Positions 1 to 10,400 of a stretch of 64,000 bases of DNA are shown here, piece by piece. Numbering within the stretch: the stretch's first letter is position 1; every line of letters begins with the position of its first letter. The stretch is taken from assembly GCA_963556195.1 (NCBI GenBank), contig OY744522.1, forward strand, positions 33,055,324 through 33,119,323, given 5' to 3'. The stretch comes from Sepiola atlantica. Its lineage: Eukaryota; Mollusca; Cephalopoda; Sepiida; Sepiolidae. Both the position numbers and the translations under genes were made by a program. The notes under the pieces were generated by a model. That model saw only the letters and a program-made list of their open reading frames with translations. It had not been told where the DNA came from and ran no database searches.

Positions 1-169
1 TACTGTAACATATTTTCGGTTTGATATTTTGTGTTTGGAAGAAAAGTTGCTACCAGACTGTTATGTGAAGTTTGTCTATTATGGGTTAGTTTTTGTCCTT
101 GATGGGTGAAAAATTAATCTTTAAGTCCCAGTCGATTGCAGCTGCGACAGCGGTGTGTCTTGAACAGTA

Positions 170-1204
170 TAGGGACCCGGGGGGGGGGGGGGTACTTGTA
201 CAGTATAGGGACCCGGGGGGGTACTTGTACAGTATAGGGACCCGGGGGGGGGTACTTGTACAGTATAGGGACCCGGGGGTACTTGTACAGTATAGGGACC
301 CGGGGGGTACTTGTACAGTATAGGGACCCGGGGGGTACTTGTACAGTATAGGGACCCGGAGGGGTACTTGTACATTATAGGGACCCGGGGGTACTTGTAC
401 AGTATAGGGACCCGGGGGGGTACTTGTACAGTATAGGGACCCGGGGGGAACTTGTACAGTATAGGGACCCGGGGGGTACTTGTACAGTATAGGGACCCGG
501 GGGGTACTTGTACAGTAAAGGGACCCGGGGGGGTACTTGTACAGTATAGGGACCCGGGGGGGTACTTGTACAGTATAGGGACCCGGGGGGGTACTTGTAC
601 AGTATAGGGACCGGGGGGTACTTGTACAGTATAGGGACCCGGGGGGGGGGGGGGGGGTACTTGTACAGTATAGGGACCCGGGGGGGGTACTTGTACAGTA
701 TAGGGACCGGGGGGTACTTGTACAGTATAGGGACCCGGGGGGGGGGTACTTGTACAGTATAGGGACCCGGGGGGTACTTGTACAGTATAGGGACCCGGAA
801 GGGTACTTGTACAGTATAGGGACCCGGGGGGGGGGGGTACTTGTACAGTATAGGGACCCGGGGGGTACTTGTACAGTATAGGGCCAGGGGGGGTACTTGT
901 ACAGTATAGGGACCCGGGGGGGTACTTGTACAGTATAGGGACCCGGGGGGGTACTTGTACATTATAGGGACCCGGGGGGTACTTGTACAGTATAGGGACC
1001 CGGGGGGGTACTTGTACAGTATAGGGACCCGGGGGGGGGGTACTTGTACAGTAATAGGGACCGGGGGTACTTGTACAGTATAGGGACCGGGGGGTACTTG
1101 TACAGTATAGGGACCCGGGGGGAAGGTACTAGTACAGTATAGGGACTCGAAGGGTACTTGTACAGTATAGGGACCCGGGGGGAAGGTACTTGTACAGTAT
1201 AGGG
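170..1204. repeat. ~29-bp minisatellite, G-rich orientation
   Basis: About 35 copies of a unit built from GTACTTGTACAGTATAGGGA followed by CCC and a variable run of 5-17 G. Length variation is mostly in the G run. Each unit contains the palindrome TGTACA and a GGGACCC dyad, so single strands could fold and the G runs could form quadruplexes. Apparent reading frames across this array are repeat translation and are not genes. Confidence 0.95.
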
Positions 1205-1205
1205 T

Positions 1206-2764
1206 CCCTATACTGTACAAGTACCCTTCGAGTCCCTATACTGTACAAGTACCTTCCCCCCGGGTCCCTATACTGTACAAGTACCCCCTCGGTCCCTATA
1301 CTGTACAAGTACCCCCGGGTCCCTATACTGTACAAGTACCCCCCCGGTCCCTATACTGTACAAGTACCCCCCTGGTCCCTATACTGTACAAGTACCCCCC
1401 CCGGGTCCCTATACTGTACAAGTACCCCCCGGGTCCCTATACTGTACAAGTACTTCCCCCCGGGTCCCTATACTGTACAAGTACCCCCCCTGGTCCCTAT
1501 ACTGTACAAGTACCCCCCCGGGTCCCTATACTGTACAAGTACCCCCCGGGTCCCTATAATGTACAAGTACCCCCCCCGGGTCTCTATACTGTACAAGTAC
1601 CCCCCCGGTCCCTATACTGTACAAGTACCCTTCGAGTCCCTATACTGTACAAGTACCTTCCCCCCGGGTCCCTATACAGTACAAGTACCCCCCCGGGTCC
1701 CTATACTGTACAAGTACCCCCCCGGTCCCTATACTGTACAAGTACCCCCCGGGTCCCTATACTGTACAAGTACCCCCCCCGGGTCCCTATACTGTACAAG
1801 TACCCCCCGGGTCCCTATACTGTACAAGTACCCCCCCTGGTCCCTATACTGTACAAGTACCCCCCCGGGTCCCTATACTGTACAAGTACCCCCCGGGTCC
1901 CTATAATGTACAAGTACCCCCCCCGGGTCTCTATACTGTACAAGTACCCCCCCCGGGTCCCTATACTGTACAAGTACCCCCCGGGTCCCTATACTGTACA
2001 AGTACCCCCCCGGGTCCCTATACTGTACAAGTACCCCCCCGGTCCCTATACTGTACAAGTACCCCCCCGGGTCCCTATACTGTACAAGTACCCTTCGAGT
2101 CCCTATACTGTACAAGTACCTTCCCCCCGGGTCCCTATACTGTACAAGTACCCCCGGTCCCTATTACTGTACAAGTACCCCCCCCCCGGGTCCCTATACT
2201 GTACAAGTACCCCCCGGGTCCCTATAATGTACAAGTACCCCCCCTCCCCGGGTCCCTATACTGTACAAGTACCCCCCTGGTCCCTATACTGTACAAGTAC
2301 CCCCCGGGTCCCTATACTGTACAAGTACCCCCCCCCCGGGTCCCTATACTGTACAAGTACCCCCCCGGGTCCCTATACTGTACAAGTACCCTCCGGGTCC
2401 CTATACTGTACAAGTACCTCCCCCCCTGGTCCCTATACTGTACAAGTACCCCCCGGGTCCCTATACTGTACAAGTACCCCCCCGGGTCCCTATACTGTAC
2501 AAGTACCCCCCCCCCGGGTCCCTATACTGTACAAGTACCCCCCGGGTCCCTATACTGTACAAGTACCTCCCCCCGGGTCCCTATACTGTACAAGTACCCC
2601 CCCCGGGTCCCTATACTGTACAAGTACCCCCCCCCGGGTCCCTATACTGTATAAGTACCCCCCCCCCGGGTCCCTATACTGTACAAGTACCCCCCCGGGT
2701 CCCTATACTGTACAAGTACCCTCCGGGTCCCTATACTGTACAAGTACCTCCCCCCCGGGTCCCT
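1206..2764. repeat. ~29-bp minisatellite, C-rich (inverted) orientation
   Basis: About 55 copies of the reverse complement of the unit at 170-1204. Variant units recur together: a CCTTCGAGTCCC variant near 1226, 1629 and 2091, and a CCCTATAATG variant near 1548, 1898 and 2217. This spacing of 320-460 bp implies block duplications inside this arm. That explains why it is longer than the left arm. Confidence 0.95.
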
Positions 2765-3149
2765 ATACTGTTCAAGACACACCGCTGTCGCAGCTGCAAT
2801 CGACTGGGACTTAAAGATGAATTTTTCACCCATCAAGGACAAAAACTAACCCATAATAGACAAACTTCACATAACAGTCTGGTAGCAACTTTTCTTCCAA
2901 ACACAAAATATCAAACCGAAAATATGTTACAGTACAATTGAATGGCCATTATGTTCAGCTGTAGGTTGATACTGTGTCCGATATTACACTTATATCACAA
3001 AAACTATGGGAAACGATAGGCCAGCCTTCGTTGACACCAACATGTCAGGTAGCACAAAGTGCTTCCGGTCACTGTGTTCACATCACGGGTCAATTACCCG
3101 CTACCATTAAAATGTAGGACAAAACGGTGCCGGGTGCCGTATTATAGCA

Positions 3150-3780
3150 AACTCATGCCATACTTTGCTGGGACTTGACTTTATCGAGTTATTAGGTCGT
3201 CTCGATATTCCACTCAACCAGATATGTGAGGTGGTATCCAGATCAGAACTTCAGAAAAGCATTATCGACCAGACCAAATACATCATGAAACAATTTTCTC
3301 TAGTCTTCACAATCAACTTGGGACGCTGCACTCAGGTAGAGGCCACACTGTCCCTTAAACCATTTTCTAAGTCTGTTTTCCGACCTAAATGCCCAGTGCC
3401 ATATGCTGCATTGCAACTGGTGGACCAGGAACTAAAACGACTTGAGGAAATGAAGGTCATTATACCAGTGACATATTCACGGTGGGCAGCACCCATTGTG
3501 GTAGTAAAGAAAGTCGATGGTTGAATTCAGTTGTGTGCTGATTGTTCAACTAGCCTCAACGCAACACTAGAGGATCAGTAATACCCATTGTCAATCCCAG
3601 ATGATCTCTTCACCATATTTAATGGTGGCACCTGCTTTGCAAAATTGGACCTCACAGAAGCTTATGGGTTATTAAACTTCCGTAATATTCAGTTCCAAAT
3701 TAAATTGTTAGATGAAAGTACAGAATAGTTCAAAGTCCACACCCCCTCCATGTTAACGTTACTATTTCAGCAGGGTCTGT
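3150..3780 (+). pseudogene. Ty3/gypsy pol fragment (reverse transcriptase N-terminal part)
   Basis: The plus strand from 3165 reads as the region between protease and the first RT motifs of a Ty3/gypsy retrotransposon. It shows the proximal SRWAAPIVVVKKVDG block (about 3475-3521) and, after an in-frame TGA (3522-3524), the LCAD-like block and FAKLDLTEAY (about 3639-3668), which carries the first catalytic aspartate motif. A further stop lies near 3727. The frame then fades. No LTR, integrase or catalytic YxDD motif is present, so this is a dead fragment. Assignment to Ty3/gypsy rests on motif recognition; the clade is not resolved. Confidence 0.8.
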
Positions 3781-3797
3781 AAACTGCAGAAGATAAA

Positions 3798-3898
3798 AGG
3801 GTGCTTTGTTAGACCCGCGAGCTAACTTTGACACCGTCGTTAGGGTTAGGTATAGGGTCATGGTCAAAGTTAGCGCGGGTCCTAATGTAACAAAGTAC
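3798..3898. repeat. Imperfect hairpin with TTAGGG-like loop
   Basis: The segment GTGCTTTGTTAGACCCGCGA at about 3801 pairs with its diverged reverse complement ending near 3897 (GCGGGTCCTAATGTAACAAAG), giving arms of about 35 bp. The loop contains GTTAGGGTTAGG, a two-unit match to the animal telomere repeat. This may be a small MITE-like element. The telomere match may be chance. Confidence 0.5.
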
Positions 3899-3989
3899 CG
3901 AACAAAAAGTATTTACAATTTGACTAGTTTTTTTCCAGATTTTTTAAAATTATTTTTAAAAATCGGACGGTATACCTTTAGACTCCACA

Positions 3990-4920
3990 ACCCTAGGTGA
4001 TATCAGGTTTAAGCTGTTAGGTGCCTTACATCGAAGAATAGCCATGAAATTTGGGGCAATATTGAAGATTTCAGCTGGCTGCTATTGAAACAGAATTATC
4101 TTAAGTTTTATAATAATTTGGTTCAATTAATAATTTAATTTTATTACGATATTGTACGTTCATTAAATTAACCAAACTGTTATAAATCTAAAATTTGGTT
4201 AATACTTCAATGATAACCATTTTAAAGCTGAAATTTTCAATATAACTGAATTTTGTAAGTAACAATAAAAATTTCTAATTCCAAAAATATACAAAGATTT
4301 CAAATTAATAAATAAATGATGAACACCAAAACATACATATTTTTAATCCTTAATCATCCAGTGGGTGCTTCTACAGAATTTGAAGCAAACTGACTTCTTT
4401 CGAATTTAAAAAAAAAAAAAAAAAAAATTATATTAGTTAGGGTTTAATGAAATTAAAACAGTTCTTTAAGTACCATGCAGTAAAATAATCAATACGACCA
4501 CACCCAAAAATTGGAAAATCTGACCTCAAAGAAGAAAATGACAAATTAAAATGAGTAAATTACCTGTTACAAGTTGGAATTCAAGACTTTCTCCTTTGTA
4601 TATTTGGTTTTGGGTTGCTTTCTCTTTTGTCAAAAGAGACAAAAATCTGAAACGGTTCTTCCGATGATAGTCGTTTTCATAACACACAGTTGCTCTTTAA
4701 ATCCCGCATTTTTATAAATATTTAGGTTATTTCCAAAAAACTGGCTAAATAAATATATTTCCATAAAAAATAAATTTAAATAACAGGGGGCGGGGAATTG
4801 TTCAGAAATTAAACAATTGGCGAATATGAAAAATAATCTTCGTTTCGTCAAATGTGAAAAAGTATCCGGAAAAGCTTTTTGTTTTTTTGTTCCCCAAAGA
4901 CCAGGTCTCTCGTGTTACGA
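3990..4920. other. AT-rich DNA without a recognisable gene
   Basis: Mostly A/T with an A run at about 4408-4427. A 73-codon minus-strand frame at 4630-4851 shows no recognisable domain. I see nothing else here. Confidence 0.6.
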
Positions 4921-5007
4921 CGGTTTTATAATTGTAGTCTGACACTCCGAGTTAATTACAATGGTGTATGTAGTGTACAGACGACATTAGGCTGCCAACT
5001 GAGCTAG
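4920..5007 (-). mobile_element. tRNA-derived SINE fragment (candidate)
   Basis: On the minus strand the segment ending at 5007 begins CTAGCTCAGTTGGCAGCC, which matches the pol III A box and D-arm of many tRNAs. It is followed by about 80 bp with no clear B box. The 5' end of the tRNA-like part is cut off exactly where the Helitron-like element starts (5008). This suggests that the Helitron landed in an older SINE. The call rests on the A-box match alone. Confidence 0.35.
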
Positions 5008-5031
5008 TCTCTTATATAAAGGGCAGTTGTC

Positions 5032-5032
<1 letters not shown>

Positions 5033-5063
<31 letters not shown>

Positions 5064-5091
5064 TGTATGTATGTATGTATGTATGTATGTG
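5033..5091. repeat. (GTAT)n microsatellite
   Basis: A perfect run of the 4-mer just inside the Helitron 5' end. Shorter versions sit at the same relative position in the elements beginning at 6799 and 63504. Confidence 0.95.
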
Positions 5092-5280
5092 AAGCTTCTC
5101 CTCAAAAACTAAGCGGCGACATGTCAAAAAGTTTATATCTTCAGCACCGTACATATCCTGGGATCATAATATCTCAAAATCGCAAATAACGATTTTTTTA
5201 ACTAAATATATTTCTCAGGGTTGGGAGAGAATAAAAAAAAAGTTTGGGGGTTCTGGAGAGATTGGGGGCTCGGGGAAATG

Positions 5281-6530
5281 TTTAGCGGCGATAGGTACGT
5301 ATTTAGCATTCACACTGGGGCGGCGATAGGTATGTATTTATCATTCACACTGGGGCAGCGATAGGTATGTATTTAGTATTTGCACCGGGGTGGCGATATG
5401 TACGTATTTAGCTTCCGCACCGGGGCGGCAATAGGTACGTATTTAGAATTCACACCGGGGCGGCGATAGGTACGTATTTAGAATTCACACCGGGGCGGCG
5501 ATAGGTATGTATTTAGCATTCGCACCGGGGCGGCAATATGTACGTATTTAGCTTCCACACCAGGGCGGCGATAGGTACTTATTTAGCATTCAGCGGTGGC
5601 GATAGGTACTTATATAGCATGTGCACATGGGCGGCAATAAGTACGTATATAGTATGTGCACCGGGGCAGTGATAGGAATGTATTTAGCAGGCACACTGGG
5701 GCAGCGATCGGTTCATATATAGCATGCGCACTGGGGCGGCGATAGGTACGTATATAGCATGCGCACCAGGGCGGCGAAAGGTACGTATTTAAAATTCACA
5801 CCGGAGTGGCGATAGGTACGTATTTAGCATTCACACAGGGGCGGCGATAGGTATGTATTTAGCATTCGCACCTTGGCGGCGATATGTACGTATTTAGCTT
5901 CCACACCGGGGCTGCGATAGGTACGTATTCAGAATTCAGGGGTGGCGATAGCTACGTATATAGCATGTACACATGGGCAGCAATAAGTACGTACATAGCA
6001 TGCGCTCTGCGGCGGCGATCAGTACATATATAGCACGCGCACCGGGGCGGCGATAGGTACGTATATAGCACGTGTACCGTAACGGCGAAAGGTATGTATT
6101 TCGCATTCGCACCGTGGTGGTGATAGGTACATATTTAGCATTCGCACCGGGGCGGCTATAGGTACGTATTTAGCATTCGCACCAAAGCGGCGATAGGTAC
6201 GTATTTAGCATTCGCACTAAAGCGGCAATATGTACATATTAATTATTCGCACTAGGGCAGCGATAGGTACTTATGTAGCATGCACACCGGGGCGCAATAG
6301 GTATGTATTTAGCATTCACACCGGGGCAATGCTAGGTACTATTTAGCATTCGCACCGGGGTGGCGATAGGTACTTAAATAGTATCTGCACTGGGGCGGCG
6401 ATAGGTACGTATATAGTATGTGCACTGGGGCGGCGATAGGTACGTATATAGTATGCACACCGGGGTGATGATAGATACGTATATAGTATGAACACCGGGG
6501 CAGAGATAAGTACCTATATAGAAGGCGCAG
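5281..6530. repeat. 35-bp minisatellite inside Helitron-like element 1
   Basis: About 35 diverged copies of a unit containing GGCGATAGGTACGTATTTAG followed by CATTCGCACCGGGGC. Units differ by point changes and small indels. The final units change TTTAGCATTC to ATATAGTATG. The same unit survives as about eight copies at 16106-16385 in element 2. Confidence 0.95.
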
Positions 6531-7139
6531 ATAGAGGTGTTACTTTTTATAGAAATAAGTCATACTATTGCCCTGGGCAACGTAGGAGAAATGGTGGGGA
6601 AGAAACAGCTTTCGCAAAAGGCAAAATTAGAAAGTAGCAGTGAAATGGGGCGACCAGGGAAGAGAAAAGTAAAAAGAAAAAGAGACAGCTATAAAGAGAG
6701 GGGGGACATAGAAGTTTGAATATAAAGATGTTACACACGCGATTTCTCTTCAATTATATGTTTTTATGACCCCGAGCAACGCCGGGTAGCCCCGCTAGTC
6801 TATTATATAAATCCCACCTGTCTGTATGTATGTATGTATGTATGTAAAGCTTCTCCTCCGAAAGTACCCAACAAACGGTCATACGGGTAGCATCATTCCG
6901 ACCGGCCAGCCCAGGCGCGTCTAATATCTCGGAACCGGAAAAAAAAATTGACTCTTCCGGGGTCGACTGAGCACTTTTCTCCAATGGGGGGTGGCTTTTA
7001 ACTCGATTTTTCAACGTTGTTTAGTACTAATTTAAGAAGAAATCAATGCAATCATGTATTATTTAAAAAATAATGCAAAGTCACGATAAACCAGAAATTA
7101 CGTCAGAGAGTGGCAGGAAGAAATTCACTGACACTACAA

Positions 7140-7410
7140 CCCTTTCTTTCTTCCTTTCTTCTTTCCCTCTCACTCCCACCCTTTCTACATTTCTTTCTTA
7201 ATGATAAATAGACAATAATATTCCTTCCCCCTCCCTTCCTCACTATGGCCGTTCTGTTATCATGATATAATCCTTCCAGGCATTACCTCCTCATTTCAGG
7301 CGAAATGAGGGGGGGGGGCATTCGCCGTTGGGGCGCCTCATGCCAAATTTAGGGAGGGGGAGTGTCGGCATTCGCCGGTGTGAGCGCCTCAGGCACAATT
7401 TGGAGGAGGG
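7140..7410. other. CT-rich tract and two ~63-bp direct repeats
   Basis: A pyrimidine-rich stretch (7140-7250) is followed by two copies of a GGCATTCGCCG...GCGCCTCA...AATTT segment (about 7318 and 7372). These lead into the satellite array. No gene is seen. Confidence 0.6.
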
Positions 7411-10400
7411 GGGATACCTAAGTAATTTCAGTAGTGCTCAGGAGGGGTCCTTGATATTCAAAGTACTCGGCGTTGTCCGGGAGAAAAGTGCTCAATATCT
7501 TAGATAGAGCTACTGTAGTGATAGGTTTGGATAATATTTTAACGTCATCTTCGTTCCCCTTTGGACTATGTTGCAGATGAAAAAGATGGAGGATATCTAA
7601 GTGATTTCAGTAGTGCTCAGGAGGCCTCCTTGATTTTCAAAGTACTCGGCGTTGTCCGGGAGAAAAGTGCCCAATATCCTAGATAGCGCTACTGTAGTGA
7701 TAGGTTTGGAAAATATTTTAACGCCATCTTCGTTCCCCTTTGGACTATTTTGAAGATCAAGAGAGAGGATACCAAAGTTATTTCAGTAGTGCTCAGGAGG
7801 CCTCCTTGACTTTCAAGTACTCGGCGTTATCCGGGAGAAAAGTGCTCAATGTCTTAGATAGAGCTACTGTAGTGATAGGTTTGGATAATATTTTAACAGC
7901 ATCTACGCTGAAAAAGATTAGGGAATCAATAAGAGTGATTTCATTAGTGCTCATGAGACCTCCTTGATTTTTAAATTACTCGGCGTTGTCCGGGAGAAAA
8001 GTGCTCAATATCTTAGATAGAGCTACTGTAGTGATAGGTTTAGAAAATATTTTAACGCAATCTTCGTTCCCCTTTAGACTATTTTGCAGATGAAAAAAAG
8101 AGGGAGGATATCTAAGTGATTTCAGTAGTGCTGAGGAGGCCTCTTTGACTTTAAAAGTACTCGGCGTTGTCCGGGAGAAAAGTGCTCAATGTCTTAGATA
8201 GAGCTACTGTAGTGATAGTTTTGGATAATATTTTAACAGCATCTACGCTGAAAAGGATGGGGGAATCGATAAGAGTAAATTCAGTAGTGCTCAGGAAGCC
8301 TCCTTGATTTTCAAAGTACTCGGCGTTGTCCGGGAGAAAAGTGCTCAATATCCTAGATAGAGCTACTGTAGTGATAGGTTTGGAAAATATTTTAACGTCA
8401 TCTTCGTTCCCTTTTGGACTATTTTGCAGATCAGGAGAGAGGATACCAAAGTGATTTCAGTAGTTCTCAGGAGGGGTCCTCGATTTTCAAAGTACTCAAC
8501 GTTGTCCGGGAGAAAAGTGCTCAATGTCTTAGATAGAGCTACTGTAGTGATAGGTTTGGATAATATTTTAACAGCATCTATGCTGAAAAGGATTGGGGAA
8601 TCAATAAGAGGTATTTCAGTAGTGCTCATGAGGCCTCCTTGATTTTCAAAGTTGTCAGCGTTGTCCGGGAGAAAAGTGCTCAATATCCTAGATAGAGCTA
8701 CTGTAGTGATAGGTTTGGAAAATATTTTAACGCCATCTTCGTTCCCCTTTGGACTATTTTGCAGATGAAAAAGAGGGAGGATACCTAAGTGATTTCAGTA
8801 GTGCTCAGGAGGCCTCCTTGACTTTCAAAGTACTCGTCGTTGTCCGGGAGAAAAGTGCTAAATATCTTAGATAGAGCTACTGTAGTGATAGGTTTGGATA
8901 ATATTTTAACAGCATCTACACTGAAAAGGATGGGGGAATCAATAAGAGTGATTTCATTAGTGCTCATGAAGCCTCCTTGATTTTCAAAGTAGTCGGTGTT
9001 GTCCGGGAGAAAAGTGCTCAATATCCTAGATAGAGCTACTGTAGTGATATGTTTATAAAATATTTTAACGCGATCTTCGTTCCCCTTTGGACTATTTTGC
9101 ATATGAAAAGGAGGGAGGATACCGAAGTTATTTCAGTAGTGCTCAGGTGGCCTTATTGATTTTCATAGTACTCGGCGTTTTCCGGGAGAAAAGTGCTCAA
9201 TGTCCTAGATATCGCTACTGTAGTGATAGGTTTGGATAATATTTTAACAGCATCTACGCTGAAAATAATGGGAAAATCGATAAGAGTTATTTCAGTAGTG
9301 CTAATGGGGCCTCCTTGATTTTCAAATTACTCGGCGTTGTCCGGGAGAAAAGTGCTCAATATCTTAGATAGAGCTACTGTAGTGATAGGTTTGGAAAATA
9401 TTTTAACGCAATCTTCGTTTCCCTTTAGACTATTTTGCAGATGAAAAAGAGGGAGGATATCTAAGTGATTTCAGTAGTACTCAGGAGGCATCCTTGACTT
9501 TAAAAGTACTCGGCGTTGTCCGGGAGAAAAGTGCTCAATGTCTTAGATAGAGCTACTGTAGTGATAGGTTTGGATAATATTTAAACAGCATCTACGCTGA
9601 AAAGGATGGGGGAAACGATAAGAGTAATTTCAGTAGTGCTAAGGTGGCCTCCTTGATTTTCAAAGTACTCGGCGTTGTCTGGGAGAAAAGTGCTCAATAT
9701 CCTAGATAGAGCTACTGTAGTGATAGGTTTGGAAAATATTTTAACGTCATCTATGCTGAAAAGGATTGGGGAATCAATAAGAGTTATTTAAGTAGTGCTC
9801 ATGAGGCCTCCTTGATTTTCAAAGTAGTAAGCGTTGTCCGGGAGAAAAGTGCTCATTATCCTCGATAGAGCTACTGTAGTGATAGATTTGGAAAATATTT
9901 TAACGCCATCTTCGTTCCCCTTTGGACTATTTTGCATATGAAAAGGAGGGGGGATACCTAAGTGATTTCAGTAGTGCTCAGGAGGCGTCCTATATTTTCA
10001 AAGTACTCGGCGTTGTCCGGGAGAAAAGTGCTTAATATCTTAGATAGAGCTACTGTAGTGATAGGTTTGGAAAATATTTTAACGTCATCTTCGTTCCCCT
10101 TTGGACTATTTTGGAGATGAAAACGGGCAGGATATCTAAGTGATTTCAGTAGTGCTCAGGAGGCCTCCTTGACTTTCAAAGTACTCGGCGTTGTCCGGGA
10201 TAAAAGTGCTCAATGTCCTAGATAGAGCTACTGCAGTGATAGGTTTGGATAATATTTTAACAGCATCTACGCTGAAAAAAATGGGGGAATCAATAAGAGT
10301 GATTTCATTAGTGCTCATGAGGCCTCCTTGATTTTCAAAGTAGTCGGCGTTGTCCGGGAGAAAAGTGCTCAATATCCTAGATAGAGCTACTGTAGTGATA

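Larger units (their letters stand above)
1..2934. repeat. Asymmetric giant inverted repeat (foldback-like) with internal minisatellite
   Basis: Bases 1-170 reappear reverse-complemented at about 2765-2934 with roughly one visible mismatch. Between them lies a minisatellite that reverses orientation at base 1205, inside a local palindrome (about 1188-1222). The left array (about 170-1204) is G-rich on the plus strand and the right array (1206-2764) is C-rich. The right arm is about 1.5 times longer. Unique outer arms with tandem repeats inside resemble foldback transposons of the Drosophila FB/Galileo kind, but no transposase or target duplication is visible. The left arm may continue beyond the window. 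A palindromic assembly artefact is the main alternative. Confidence 0.85.
5008..6798 (+). mobile_element. Non-autonomous Helitron-like element 1
   Basis: It starts TCTCTTATATAAAGGGCAG and ends in CCCCGCTAG preceded by a short hairpin (CCCG..CGGG, about 6769-6786). These are the TC...hairpin...CTRR termini of Helitrons. The same 5' start recurs at 6799 and 63504 and the same 3' end at 16651, so the ends are defined by comparison. There is no Rep/helicase coding capacity. The interior is mostly a 35-bp minisatellite. The ~240 bp before the 3' end is shared with element 2 (16390-16651). Confidence 0.75.

Noticed and set aside
93..2842. Long open frames rich in CTSTPRVPILYKYPPG-like peptides on both strands
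   Set aside because: They are translations of the 29-bp minisatellite in several frames. Variable G/C runs shift the frame between units, and no start or splice context is present.
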